Shown: positions 32,275-44,859, counted from the stretch's first letter. The stretch is DNA of 64,000 nucleotides from Vombatus ursinus (GCF_900497805.2 NW_020954599.1:42931654-42995653); one strand, 5' to 3'. Made by a program: numbers and translations. The notes: generated from the sequence alone by a model not told the origin.

Positions 32275-35200
32275 ACCTTTCTAGCTTTATTATATTAAAT
32301 TTATTTATTTCTGTTTTTCAATATTCACTTTTATAAGATTTTGAGTTCTGAATTTCCCCCCCTCTCCTCACCCCCAATCTGATATAGGCTATATGTGTAT
32401 AATCATATTAAACATAGTTCTGCATTAATCGTGTTGTGAAAGAGGATTACATCCACAAGAAGGTAAATCCACAAGAAAGAAAAAAGGAGAGTATGCTTTG
32501 ATCTGCTTTCAGACTCCATAGTTCTTTTTCTGGATGTGCCTAATATTTTCCATTAGGAGTATTTTGGAAGTGTCATAGATCATTGTATTGCTGAGAAGAG
32601 ATGAGTCTATCAAAGTTGGTCATCTCATAATGTAGCTGTTACCGTGTAAAATGTTTTCCAGGTTCTGCTCACTATATTCAGCATCAGTTCATGTGAGTAT
32701 TTCCAGGTCTTTCTGAAATCTGCCTGGTCATCATTTCTAATGGAATAATAGTATTCTATTATATTTATATAATACAGCTTGTTCAGTCATTCCCTAATTG
32801 ATGAGCATCCCCTCAATTTTTAATTCTTTGCTACCATGAAAAGAGCTGCTATAAGTATGTTTGTATATGTGGGTCCTTTTCCCTTTTTTATGATCTCTTT
32901 GGGGTATAGACCAAGTAGTGGTATTGCTAGAGGTATGCAGGGTTTGGTTGCACTTAGGGCTTAGTTCCAAATTCCTCTCCAGAATGGGTGGATCAGTTCA
33001 TAACTCCAACAATACGCATTAGTGTTCCAATTTTCCCATATATTCTCCAACGTTTATCATTTTCCTGTTTTGTCATGTTGGCCAATTTCATAGGAGTGAG
33101 GTGGTACCTCAGAGTTGTTGTAATTTTCATTTCTCTAATCAATAGTGATTTAGAGCATTTTTTTCAGATGACTATAGACAGCTTTATTTTCTTCATATGA
33201 AAACTACATATTCATATCCTCTGGCCATTTATGAATTGGGGAATGACTTATTCTTATATCTTTAACTCCATTTTCTATATGCTTTAGAAATGAGGCCTGT
33301 ATCAGAGATGCTGGTTGAAAAATTTTTTTTCCAGCTTTCTGCTTCCCTTCTAATCTTGGTTGTATTGTGTTTGTGAAAAAAAAAGTCTTACTTTAATGTA
33401 ATCAAAATTATGCATTTTGCATTTCATAATGTTCTCTATCTCGTTTGGTCACAAATTCCTCCCTTCTCCATAGATGTGACAGTTAAACTATTCTTAATTT
33501 GCTTATAGTATCACCTTTTATGTCTAAACTATGTATACGTTTTGACCTTATATTGGTATATGGTATAAGATGTTGGTCTATACCTAGTTTCTATCATACT
33601 ATTTTCCATTTTTCCCAGCAGTTTTTGTCAAATAGTAAGTTCTTATCCCAGAAGCAGTACTCTTTGCATGGATCAAATAGTAGATTACTATAGTCACTGA
33701 CTACTGTGTCTTGTGTACCTAACCTATTCCACTGATCCACCACTCTATTTCTTAGGCAGTAGCAAGTCATTTTGATGATTGTTGTTTTTTAATACAGTTT
33801 TAGGAATGGTATGGCTAGACCACCTTGCCTTGCATTTCTTTTCATTAATTCCCTTGATATTCTGGTCTGTTTCTTCTTCCAGATGAATTATTTATTATTT
33901 TTTCTAGCTTTATAAAAATTTTTGTTAGTTTGATTGTTATGGCACTGAATAGGTAAATTAATTTAGGTAGAATTGTCATTTTTATCATATTAGCTCGGCC
34001 TACTCACGAGCAACTTTTTTTTCAAATTATTTAGATTTGACTTTATTTGTGTGAAAAGTGTTTTGTGAGTTCTTGGGTTTGTCTTGGCAGGTAGACTCCA
34101 AAATATTTTATGTTGTCTTCAGTTACTTTATTTTTATTTTTTTAATATTTTTATTTTTTATAATTTAATTTATTTTTAGTATTCAACATTCACTTCCACA
34201 AGATTTCAAGTTCCAAATTTTCTCCCCATCTCTCCCCTCCATCTGCCCCAAGATGGTATGCATTCTAAATACCCCTTCCCCTGATCTGCCCTCCCTTCTA
34301 TCACCCCCCCCTTCTCTTATCCCCTCTCCTTTCTATTTGCCTGTAGGGAGGGATAGATTTCTATACCCCATTGCCTATATTTCTTATTTCCCAGTTGCAT
34401 GTAAAAACAACATTTGTTTTTAAAACTTTGAGTTCCAAATTCTCTCCCTTCCTCCCCGCCCACCCACCCTCTTTGAGAAGGCAAACAACTTGATACAGAT
34501 TATACATGTGTAGTCATGCAAAACACTTCCATGATAGCCATGTTGTGAAATACTATTTCCCTTCATCCTATCCCACCCCCCATTTATTCTAATCTCTGCT
34601 TTGAGCCTGTCCATCCTCAAAAGAGTTTGCTTCTGATTACCTCCTCCCCCAATCTGCCATCTCTTCTCTCATCTCCCCTCTCTTATCCCCTTTCTCCCTA
34701 TTTTCCTGTAGGGCAAAATAGATTTCCATATGCAACTGAGTGTGTATGTAATTCCTCCTTAAGCCAAATCCAATGAGAGTAAGACTTGCTCATTCCCTCT
34801 CACCTCCCTCCTCTTCTCTCTTTTATGTGAGATAATTTACCCCATTCTACCTCTTCCTTTCTACTTCCTTCTATACAATTATCTCTCACCCCTTAATTTT
34901 ATTTTTTAGATGTGATTCCTTCATGTTCAACTCACCCTGTTCCCTCCATGTATATATATTCCCCTCAACTATCCTAATACTGAGAAAGGTCTCATAAATT
35001 ACAAATATCATCTTTCAATGTAGGAATGAAAACAGTTCAACTTTAGTAAGTCTCTTATGATTTCTCTTTCCTGTTTATCTTTTCATGCTTCTCTTGAGTC
35101 TTATAGTTGAAAGTCAAATTGTCTGTTCAGCTCTGGTCTTTTCACCAACAATGCTTGACAGTCATCTATTTCACTGAAAATCCATTTTTCTCCCTGAAGG

Positions 35201-35757
35201 GTTACACTCAGTTTTGCTGGGTGATTTTTGGTTTTAATCTTAGCTCCTTTGACTTCTGGAATATCATATTCCAAGCCCTCTGATCCCTCAATGTAGACGC
35301 TGCTAAATCTTCTGTTATTCTGATTGTGTTCCCACAGTATTTGAATTGTTTCTTTCTGTCTGCTTGCAATATTTTCTCCTTGACCTCTTCAGTTACTTCA
35401 AGTGGAATTTCTCTTTCTATCTCTTGCTGCTGGTTTTTGTAAGTAATATAAAGAAATAGTGATGATGATATACTTTATATCCTGCAACTTTGCTATCATT
35501 GTTAATTATTTCAAGGAATTTTTTAGTTGATTCTCTAGGATTCTCTAAGTATACCATTATTTCAACTGCCAAGAGTAATAGATTTATTTGCTCTTTGCCT
35601 CCTCCCTTTCTTATTCTTATTCCTTCAATTTCTTTTTTTTTCTCGTTGCTAAAGCTAACATTTCTACTACAATATTGAATAACAGGGATGATATTGGACA
35701 TTCCTGTTTCATCCCTGATCTTACTGGCAATGTTTCTAACTTATTCCCATTATAGCG
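32275..35757 (-). mobile_element. L1 LINE (ORF2 RT to 3' UTR), antisense, interrupted by a half-L1
   Basis: Host L1 in two parts: 32275-34128 (3' UTR and ORF2 C-terminal half) and 35386-35757 (RT region, antisense of the FADDM...KNQLK area near 35560-35480). The two parts join in frame order across the insertion at 34129-35385. It is 5'-truncated near 'cccattatag' at 35757. Many small frame breaks. Confidence 0.85.
34129..35385 (-). mobile_element. Half-L1 (HAL1-like) copy A inserted in L1
   Basis: Bounded by the exact 13-bp duplication 'tcttcagttactt' (34116-34128 and 35386-35398). On the minus strand it begins inside L1 ORF1 (the QPRI..PAKLSI-type C-terminal domain maps to about 35200-35260). 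ORF1 is followed by a G-rich spacer (34565-34990), an L1 tail (34385-34560), part of the G-rich unit again (34250-34380) and a second tail at 34129-34250. No ORF2 is present between ORF1 and the tails. ORF1-only L1 derivatives (HAL1) are known from mammals including opossum. Confidence 0.75.
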
Positions 35758-35759
35758 GG

Positions 35760-36070
35760 AGAAAGCACATCCATCCATGAGATATATCACAATTCTATAT
35801 TCACTTGCACTTGATATCTTTGATTACAATGAAGATCAGAAGTGTGGTTATTCTCATTTGATGCCAGTTCTTTTCAGCAAGAAATAAGGAAAAAGCATGT
35901 ATATATTTAATATTTGGAAAGTAGGATGAAAAAAACTATAAGTTTTGAAACTATCCCTCATAGCAGTAACAGAATGTGCATTAATACATGTGTTTATTTT
36001 ATATATATAATATATATACATATATATTTGTGTACACACACACATACACACATATTATCAGGAAATTATT
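35760..36070. other. Unassigned DNA with a short TA/CA run
   Basis: Simple repeat 'tatatataatatatataca' with CA units near 36001-36055; nothing else recognised. Confidence 0.4.
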
Positions 36071-36074
36071 TCCT

Positions 36075-36245
36075 TCAACACATAGCAAAAGATTTAGGAT
36101 CAGAAGAATTGGGATCAAACTGGTACTATTACTTTCAATCTTTGTGACCTTCAGCAAATTATTATATTCCTTTTGGTCTCAGTTCCCTCACTTGTATAAT
36201 AAGTATATAGGATTAGATTATGTCTCAGGTTCTTTCTAATTCACA
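36075..36245 (+). mobile_element. MIR
   Basis: 'ttaggatcagaagaattggg', 'aatctttgtgaccttcagca' and 'ctcagttccctcacttgtat' in MIR order. Confidence 0.6.
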
Positions 36246-36900
36246 CTAATCAATCAACATACATTCATTAAACACCTACTTTTTGCCAGGCACAGTGTTA
36301 AGCCCTGAAGATACAAATACAAAGAATGAAAGAATCCATGCTCTCAGAGATCTCACATTCAAAAGGAAGGGGACAGAGGAGGGAGATGATAAGTACATAT
36401 AGAAATATAACCAAAACAAAAGCAAAGTGAATAAAAAACAAAATAGTTAAGTATGAAGTAATGGGGGAGAGAAAGTGGTCACTAGCAATTTGGGGGAATC
36501 AATAAAGTCTTCATGTAAAAGGTGATACTTCAGATGCATTTTGAAGGAAGAGAGGGATTCTTTGAAGTGAAGATGAAGAGGTATTAAATTCTAAGAATTG
36601 GGATTTTCCAGTACAAATATCTAGAGATGAGGGGGAGTATTTGTATCAGAAACAGCAGAAACAGCAGAAACAGCAGAAACAGCAGAAACAGCAGACACAG
36701 GAAGTTCCAATCAGATTGGCTAGATAACAGAGTGTCAAAGTGAAGTACTGCCCAATGAGGCAGGAAAAAAGGTTCCAGCCTATTTTAGGAAGGTCTTAGA
36801 AGCTATTCAAAGGAGTTTATGTTTTATCCCAGAAGCAAGGGGAAGCCACTGGAGTTTGCTTTTATCAATCAATCGATAAGTGTCTTTCAATATCTAACCT
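36246..36900 (-). mobile_element. L2 LINE 3' region, antisense
   Basis: 'caatcaacatacattcatta', 'gccaggcacagtgttaagcc', 'ctctcagagatctcacattc', 'gtaaaaggtgatacttcaga' and 'gggaagccactggagtttgc' follow the antisense L2 series over 600 bp. A 9-bp tandem lies inside at 36646-36698. Confidence 0.6.
36646..36698. repeat. 9-bp tandem repeat (cagaaacag)n
   Basis: About six head-to-tail copies of a 9-bp unit, nearly identical, within the L2. No spacers between units. Confidence 0.9.
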
Positions 36901-36944
36901 TTATGTATCAGAAACATGATTGATTTTTTTGAGAATGTGTTCTT

Positions 36945-37288
36945 TGAAAAGGGAAGAGGACATATCTGTACAAAAATATTTGTAGCAGCTTTTTTGTGGT
37001 GGCAAAGAATTGGACATCAAGGTCAAGCCCGTCATTTGGCAAATGGCTGAAAAAGTTGTGACATATGACTGTGAAGGAATATAAGTATGCTATAAAATGA
37101 TGAACCAGATAGTTTCAGAAAAAACCTAGAAAAGCTTATGTGAACTGATGCAAAGTGAAATGAGTAGAATCAGAACATTATGCACAGTAACAACAACATT
37201 ATAATGATGGTCTACTATAAAAGACTTAGCTACTCTGATCAAAATGATGACTCAAGACAATTCAAAGTGACCCATGATGAAAAAATAC

Positions 37289-37339
<51 letters not shown>

Positions 37340-37565
37340 AGATCTGAGGAATTCTGAGTGCTGATTGAATATATTTTTTAAACTTTATGTTTCTTTTTTA
37401 TTTTTTTTGCAACAGCAAATATGGAAGTATGTTTTGCATAACTTCTCATGTATGATTGATATCATATTGCTTGCCTTTTCAATGAGTGGGGGAGAAGTAG
37501 GTGGGAGGGAGGGGATTTGGAATTCAAAATGTTTAAAAATGGATATTAAAAATAAATTTAAGCAT
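36945..37565 (+). mobile_element. L1 3' end
   Basis: 'ttgtggtggcaaagaattgg', 'gaactgatgcaaagtgaaat', 'agtaacaacaacattataat', 'tatggaagtatgttttgcat', 'ttgccttttcaatgagtggg' and an A-rich end. A (GA)n run at 37291-37336 has expanded inside the 3' UTR. Confidence 0.85.
37291..37336. repeat. (GA)n microsatellite
   Basis: About 23 GA units within the L1 3' UTR. Confidence 0.95.
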
Positions 37566-37914
37566 GAAAAAGAGAGTGTCTTGTTTGTTTTCCCTTTGGG
37601 TAAAACACCCAGAAGAACTTATTTAGCATTTTTGAATCCAAATCAATCTGAGCACACTTAGTTTAAAGCAGTTTGCAAATTCAAAAAGAAACCAAATTCA
37701 CATAACCTTGGTTGTTGTGGTTCTGTGGACTTAAATATACATTTATATGAAGAAAAATGTTGTAATCCTAGAATGTTTGAGTTGTAATATACATGACAGA
37801 TGGTTGGGCATTATTGTCTGGTCTTTGGGGTGCAAGAAATAACAATCATGTATAGGTAAGGAAAGTCAAATCTCTATATAATTGATCACTATTCTCTTTC
37901 CTGGGAAATGGAAT

Positions 37915-38045
37915 GCAGTCAAAGTTCAGTCAGTTCATCAATAAGCATTTATTAAGTACCTACTGTATGCCAGCCACTGTACTAAGTGCTAGAAATACAA
38001 AAAGAGGCAAAAGAGTGCCTCTCCTCAAGGGGCCTATCATCTAAT
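37915..38045 (-). mobile_element. L2 3' end, antisense
   Basis: 'catcaataagcatttattaa', 'ctactgtatgccagccactg' and 'tgcctctcctcaaggggcct'. Confidence 0.7.
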
Positions 38046-38159
38046 TGAAATGCAACTCTTCCACTTTTTATTGCTCAATTATCCCCAAATTAGTTTTCTT
38101 TACTCTTGTTTGATTAAATGTAAACCTTACCTTTAGTTCTTTTGTGAGTCTAAGAGGTG

Positions 38160-38410
38160 GTGAAATTCTGAAATGGTTAGAGTGCTAAGCTGGGGATTGG
38201 GAAGACCTGAATTCAAATTTCACCTCAGACACTGAGTTGTTTGACACTGGAAAAATTACTTAAAAAAAAAATCTGTTTGCCTCAGTTTCCTTAATTGTAA
38301 AATGGGGATAAAATAGTATAAATGATCATTGTTGTGAAGATCAAATGAAATAATATTTGTAAAGCTGTTGGCACAGTGCCTGTAACACAGTGCTTAATAA
38401 ATGCTTGTTT
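38160..38410 (+). mobile_element. MIR/THER1 CORE-SINE
   Basis: 'gaagacctgaattcaaattt', 'tgcctcagtttccttaattg', 'ttgttgtgaagatcaaatga', 'ggcacagtgcctgtaacac' and 'aataaatgcttg' run to the tail. Confidence 0.8.
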
Positions 38411-38414
38411 CTTT

Positions 38415-39505
38415 CCTTCTTTGTATCTGAATTCCAGTTAAAGCAAATCTGTTCCACATATTACAATTGTCTCAATCCATATAAAAGTCCAATATGGATT
38501 TGCTCTCTTGAAAATGACTAACATTAAAATGTACTTGAGCCATGTTTTCAATGTCAAATAAGCAATATGATAATTTTCTGAGGCCTTTGGAAAGTTAAAA
38601 GCAATGAAATGTGAAAGGTGATCATTACTGCTAATTACCTAAACATGCCTTTGTAGCTTTAGAAACAGATATATTTGTTTTGTAATCTTGTTAGTATTGA
38701 AGTTGGGAGGGTTAAGCAAAAAAAAATTTCCCATTTTTAATGAATCATGAATGTTTTCCAGTTATAAACTGACAATCTGGATAATGGATATTAAGAGAAG
38801 CCCTTAAAAATGTCAATTACCCATGCCAAACCTTATAATTTCAAAACACCAATACTATATTTCTCTATTATTTCTTACAGAGACTTGAAGTTGTCTTGTG
38901 GACTAAACTCTTTCTACAGTTAGATAAAATATATCATTTTCCTGAAGACTTTGGTATTTCAGTGTATCTAAGATGTTATTAGTGTGGTGCTCCCTACACC
39001 AGTGTATTACAGCACTTCCAAAACAACATATTTTGTGAGATCTCATTCATATTTCTGTGATTTCTTCAGAGAGGACTTATCACTAGTTTCTTCAATGTTT
39101 CATAGATACTAGGACAACATTTCACTTATCCATCTACTAATCTTTCATATTTCAAGATGTATAACTTGCACATATCCTTTTCCAATCATATATGCTCCCT
39201 TTATGCCAGAATTTGTGCACAAATTGTGCCCCATAATTACTCTTATTGAATATCCAACCAATGGATATTAGGGTTACTTATCATTTAAATATTTTATCAA
39301 TATCAGAGGGTTCTATTATTTTAATCAGTTATTTACAAGATACCTGTGTTCCAGGCACTGTGCCATTTGCAGACACAAAGCTTCTCTTGAAGGATATTGG
39401 AGATTGTATGAAATGCTTTTGTGGCAGTAGGCAGCCTGGTATCAGTCCAAAGGCTATGAAGTTTTCCAAATGCAATATAATCTGTTTTCCTGCCCCTATA
39501 TGATT
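38415..39505. other. Repeat-free stretch
   Basis: About 1.1 kb without any repeat I recognise. 38500-38720 is AT-rich with 'tgctaattacc'-like homeodomain-type words. No coding evidence. Confidence 0.35.
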
Positions 39506-39509
39506 TTTT

Positions 39510-40055
39510 AAAAAAAATTAAATTTTTTTTATTTCACTAAACATTTCTCAATTACAAGTTAAAAAAATTAACATTCACGTTTTAAAATTTTATGTTCCAA
39601 ATTCTCTCCCTTCCTCCTGTCCCTCCCTCCTCCTTAAGAAGGCAAGCAATTTGATATTGATTATACTTATGAAGTCCTGCAAAATATATTTCCACATTAG
39701 CCACTTTGCAAAAGAATACATAAACAAAGTTAAACAATAAAAATAAAGATGGTTTTTTAAAAAGTATCCTCCAATATACATTCAGAGTTCGTCAATTCTC
39801 TCTCTGGAGGTTGATAGCATTTTTCATCTTGGGTCCTTTGGAACTGTCTTGGATCATTGTCTTGATCAGAGAAGCTAAGTTTTTAATAGGTGATCATCCT
39901 CAAAATATTGCTCTTACTGTGTACAATGTTCTGGCTTTGTTCATATCATTTTGCATAACTTCATGTAAATCTTCCCAGGTTTTTTTTCCTGAAATTCTTT
40001 TGCTCATCTTTTCCTATAGCACATTACTGTTCCATCACAATCATGTACTACAAGT
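39510..40055 (-). mobile_element. L1 3' UTR, antisense, 5'-truncated
   Basis: Antisense poly-A, 'ctctcccttcctcctgtccc', 'gcaaaatatatttccacat', 'atagcatttttcatcttggg' and 'ccatcacaatcatgtacta'. Stops where the RTE-tailed SINE begins. Confidence 0.85.
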
Positions 40056-40057
40056 AT

Positions 40058-40612
40058 AGGGTGTGGTCAGGGAAGACTAATACCTCTGATGTGAGGACTG
40101 CTGAGCCCTTTTCAGGGCAGCTTTCCATCTTTGATGTCCCCTGATTCACCCAACTCTCACTTGTTTGTCCAAGAAACTGTAGCATCAACAGTGACCACAT
40201 GCTGGCATACCTTTTGGGCATATTGGCTAAACCAGCTTGAGGGCAACTTTGGGGTCTCAAACCCTTTGATGAGTTAGCAGGGAGTGTACCTCAAGCTTGT
40301 GAAGACTTTCCCTGGAGGAATGGGTGGATGAGAACATTTGTTCCAAAAGCCGTGAAAGCAGCTGAAGAAGATCCTGTGGAATGCTTAGAGCTTGGTTAGA
40401 CATTGAAGATGCCAGAGTCAGTCACTGAAACCATCACCAATAGTCCTGACTTTGTCTTCCTGCTGGACTTTGGTGACTCCAAAAGTGAGAGTCATGCTGC
40501 TGACTGCACAGGTCTCTCCCACTAGTATCCAATTCACATGCAAGTCAAGACATCAACCTTGTGATGTCGTTAGCCCTCTTTAAGAACAACAACAGAAACA
40601 GAAATGGAGTCA
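40058..40612 (+). mobile_element. Long RTE-tailed SINE/RTE derivative
   Basis: A 550-bp unit: 'gggtgtggtcagggaagact', 'tggcataccttttgggcata', 'aactttggggtctcaaaccc', 'gaagactttccctggaggaa', 'ctgactttgtcttcctgctg', then the RTE-SINE end 'cacatgcaagtcaagacatc' and 'gtgatgtcgttagccctctt' with an ACA/AAC-rich tail. The last 100 bp equal the tails at 14972-15172 and 47760-47945. Long marsupial non-autonomous RTE family. Confidence 0.7.
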
Positions 40613-40614
40613 TA

Positions 40615-41240
40615 TGGACTAAGGACATTTAAAAAATAATTTGCAATTTTATCTGTTTAGTCTGTTTCGTAAGTTGGAAAGATATCACCAGATTTTATCA
40701 CAGCGGTCAGTCTTGTAGATATGAAACTTCATGCATTTAGGAAGGCTGCTTCTTTGATAGCAGGCAATTTTTTATAAAGACCATGTGTAAAGAGAATATG
40801 TTTTTGTCTAGTTACTCATTGCATTCCAAAATATCATTATCTCAATACTGTAGATGATCTCCAAAAATGTATGACTATAAGTTTGTTTTAATCTTTTAAA
40901 ATAGCCCCAGTTTTATTGAGAATAACATATAAAGTCTTTGTAGCCTTAATGTTTTTGCACTGAAATACTTTGTGTTATTATCTGAATTACTTAAAAAGAT
41001 GAGTAAAAATTTCACATATCCCATCAAAAATAAAAAAAGAAATTCTCAAGATAAAGGTATGATATTACAATAGAATATCATCACTGAAATTTAAATCAAT
41101 TTAGAGTTTTATGAATCTGTTAACTTCCTTTGAACTTCAAAAACCTCAGAAAAATAATATAAATTTTATTAATCCAATGAAACAATAATGCAATTATTTT
41201 TTAATAGCTGTGCATAGATAGCATTTGCCATGTTTCCTTT
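40615..41240. other. Unassigned AT-rich DNA
   Basis: No feature recognised. Confidence 0.35.
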
Positions 41241-41257
41241 TCCTACAAGCATTCTTA

Positions 41258-43155
41258 TTTTATATATTTTTCTTTTTTATTAATTTATTTTAATTTATTG
41301 ACAATCACTTCCATAAACTACCGAGTTTCAAATTTCTTTTCTTCCCTCCCCACCTCCCTCCCCAAGATGGCGCAAATCAGATATAGGCTACATATACATT
41401 CCTATTAAACATATTTTCACATTAGTCATATTGTAAAGAAGAATTAGAACCAATAAAAATAACCACAAGAAAGAGGACACAACACCAAACAAACAAAAAA
41501 TAAAAGAACAAATAGTATGCTTCTATCTGTATTCAAACACCATAGTTCTTCTTTGGATGTGGATAGTATTTTCCATCCTGAGATTTTTGGAGATATCTTA
41601 GATCCTTGCAGTGCTAAGAAGGGCTAAGTGTATCAAAGTTAGTCATCACACAACATGGCTGTTACTGTGTACTGTGTCCTCCTGGTTCTGCTCACTTCAC
41701 TCAGCATCAGTCCATGTAAGTCTTTCCAGGTTTTTCTGAAGTCTGCCTGCTCATCATTTCTTATAGAACAATAGTATTCCATTACATTCATATACCAAAA
41801 CTTGTTCAGTCATTCCCCAATTGATAGGCATCCTCTCAATTCCCAATTCTTTGCCACCACAAAAAAAGCTGCTATGAATAAATATAAATATGTAGGTCCT
41901 TTTCCCATTTGTATGATCTCTTTGGGATACAGCTCTAGAAGTGTTATTGCTGGGACAAATGGTATGCACGTTTATATAGCCCTTTGGACATAGTTCCAAA
42001 TTGCTCTCCAAAAAGGTTGGATCATTTCACAACTCCACCAACAATGCATTAGTGTCCCAATTTTTCCACATCTTCTCCAACATTTATCATTTTCCTGTTT
42101 TGTCATCTTTGCCAATATGATAGGCGTGATGTGGTACCTCAGAATTTTTTTGATTTGTATTTGTCTAATCAATAGTGAGCATTTTTTCATTTGACTATAG
42201 ATGGCTTTAATTTCTTCATCTGCGAACTTCCTGTTAATATCCTTTGACCATTTATCGATTGGGGAATGACTTGTATTCTTATAAATTTGACTTTGTTCTC
42301 TATATATTTTAGAAATGAGGCCCTCATCAGAGACACTGGTTGTAAAAATTCTTTCCCAGTTTTATACTTCCCTCCTAATCTTGGTTGCATTGGCTTTGTT
42401 TGTGCAAAAACTTCTCAATTTAATGTAATCAAAATCATCCATTTTGCATTTCATAATGTTCTCTCTCTTCTGTTTGGTCATGAATTCTTCTGTTCTCCAG
42501 AAATCTGACAGGTAAACTATTCCTTGCTCTCCCAGCTTGCTTATAGTATCAGATTTATATCTAAATCATGAGCCCATTTTGAGTTTATTTTGTTATATGG
42601 TGTGAGATTTTGGCCTATGCCTAGTTTTTGCCGTACTTTTTTCCAGTTTTCCCAGCAGTTTTTGTCAAATAGTGAGTTTTTATCCCAGAAGTTAGGTTCT
42701 TTGGGTTTATCAAATAGTAGATTACTATAGTCATTGACTACTGGGTCTTTCATAACTAACCTATTCCACTGATCCTCTACTCTATTTCTTAGGCAGTAGC
42801 AAGTCATTTTGATGACTGCTGCTTTACAATACAATTTTAGGTATAGTATGGCTAGGCCACCTTTCCCTGCATCTCTTTTCATTAGTTCCCTTGTTATTCT
42901 GGACCTTTTGTTATTCCAAATGAATCTTATTATTATTTTTTCTAGCTCTGTAAAATAATTTTGATAGTTTGATTGGTATGGCACTGAATGAGTAAATTAG
43001 CTTAGGTAGAATTGTCATTTTTATTATATTAGCTTGGCCTACCCATGGGCAACTGATATTTTCCAATTATTTAGATCTGACTTTATTTTTGTGAAAAATG
43101 TTTAGTAATTGTGTTCATATAGTTCCTGGGTTTGTTTTGGTAGGTAACTCCAAAA
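41258..43155 (-). mobile_element. L1 LINE, 5'-truncated, with 17-bp target duplication
   Basis: Flanked by 'tcctacaagcattctta' (41241-41257) and 'tcctgcaagcattctta' (43156-43172), one difference. Contains the 3' UTR, the Cys motif CWRRCGKIGTLMHCWWSC (in 41972-42190, minus) and a 147-aa open segment (42541-42984, minus) with [30 protein letters not shown] and ENWKKVRQKLGIG, the ORF2 C-terminal region. Truncated downstream of the RT catalytic core. It is better preserved than the L1 at 1-2585. Confidence 0.95.
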
Positions 43156-43174
43156 TCCTGCAAGCATTCTTAAA

Positions 43175-43900
43175 ATAAACCATCCTTTGGTATCATTTGC
43201 TCTTAAGGATTCACAAATTTGGAAATAATTAGCCCAACTAAGTCAGGAAAAAATGCTTTCAGACAATTAGATAGGTTTCCTCTATCAGTAATTGCTAGGT
43301 CTTGAGTCAGTTTAAGAATAGAATATTCTTTTAATGAGAAGGACAATTGGTCTTATATGTACGCTGGAATTATAGGAACTAAGTGGCTAAAGTTTGAGTA
43401 AGAAGCAGTCTATGAAAATATGAATTTTTGAACGCTCTATCACAAACTAAAGGACATATTTCTTATACTATATGCGTGCACCTTTCAAAATCAATGTCAT
43501 GCTAGAAGTATTTAATATCTCAGAATAGAATAAAAGTCTTATCTGTAATCAAGAAAAAAATTTTGTTTTATAAATTACTTTCCAGCACTCAGTGCAGAGA
43601 TTATTATACACACAAAGTTTGGGACCATTAATCTTATATCGGCAGTTATATATGAAATAAGGCCCTTTAGAATGGAACCCATTTTGAAGCACTAATATTC
43701 ATTTTAGGTAAATGACCAGAAATAGTCTAGTGAATCCGTAGCTACATTGTAACAACTCAAATATAACCATGAATTTAAACATATATGTTTATTTATATAT
43801 TTGTATTTATATACACATATATCCTTACACACATCTAGGTACACACATATGCATATAAAGTTCAAAATCTAGCTATTGAACATAGAAATACTATTTTTCT
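43175..43900. other. Unassigned DNA
   Basis: No feature recognised; a short TA-rich run at 43780-43855. Confidence 0.35.
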
Positions 43901-43906
43901 ATGTAG

Positions 43907-43985
43907 TAGGAGTGGGGAACCAAATTTGGCCCTTTGACTGAATACAAATTTCACATAACAAATACCATTACAGTAATATAGAGGT
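43907..43985 (+). mobile_element. Partial hAT-like MITE
   Basis: 'aggagtggggaacc' joined to 'ggccctttgactgaatacaa' and 'atttcacataacaaat', matching one arm of the palindromic MITE at 29119-29318 with an internal deletion. Confidence 0.5.
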
Positions 43986-44094
43986 TTCTGAAACACATTA
44001 GCTATTTTGTTTATTTCTTTTTTTCAATAACACATGGAGAACTTTGAAATGGAAAATGTTAGGAGCTTTGAAAATGCATTTAAATATCTCCATG

Positions 44095-44305
44095 TATTTG
44101 TGGTTTAAAAATGTTTTCTTCACAATCATACTGTGAGGTATACAAAGCAAATATAATTCCAATTTTATAGATACAGAAACTAAGGCTGGTAGAGTTTAAA
44201 TGACTTGTCTATGATTACATAACTAGGAAATGTTAAACTTAAACTCATGACTTGTTCATGTTCCAAATTCTGGGCTCATTCCACTGTTCTATGCTGCCAT
44301 GCCAC
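44095..44305 (-). mobile_element. MIR, antisense
   Basis: 'attttatagatacagaaact', 'gtttaaatgacttgtctatg', 'tacataactaggaaatgtta' and 'ccactgttctatgctgcc'. Confidence 0.65.
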
Positions 44306-44422
44306 TAATAATATACAGTCTAAAAAAAAAAGAACAACAAAAAAACTTTCTCATTGAGCCTTCAGTAGTAATTAGGCTGCCTTTTGCTATAAGGTAAGTA
44401 CAAATGTGTCTCCTTAAGCTTT

Positions 44423-44453
44423 AAACACACACACACACACACACACACACATA
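44423..44453. repeat. (CA)n microsatellite
   Basis: About 14 CA units. Confidence 0.95.
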
Positions 44454-44739
44454 CTGCCAGACCAGGGTAAGAAAAATACATAATAATCTTCAAATTGGAC
44501 ATTGTTGTCTCTCCCATATAGAATTATACCATGGATATTACACAAAATAAATTATTCACAGTAAGGTCAATCAGTCTCAGAATTCAAAATGTCATATGTG
44601 TATGCATCTGTTATTTGGGACTGGGAAGGATGGGCTGGAATTGTGATTGAATGAGTTTAGGGAACTCTCAGCATTGAAAAGTCCTTAATGAATGAAGATA
44701 GCAATTTATCTAAATATTGTCTTAGGAAGTTTCTGGATT

Positions 44740-44850
44740 GCCTGAAATATTAATTGACTAGCTCATAGTCACACAGCTAGTATACGTGAGGACTAGGTCA
44801 TCCTGACTTTAAGGCAGGTCTTCTACCTACTTTGCCATGATGCCTCTTTA
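44740..44850 (-). mobile_element. CORE-SINE fragment, antisense
   Basis: 'catagtcacacagctagtat', 'catcctgactttaaggcagg' and 'acctactttgccatgatgcc'. Confidence 0.6.
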
Positions 44851-44859
44851 CCTATCTGT

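Noticed and set aside
36646-36698. Short regular repeats suggestive of a CRISPR-like array
   Set aside because: Units are 9 bp, contiguous and without spacers, in a mammalian L2; it is a plain tandem repeat.
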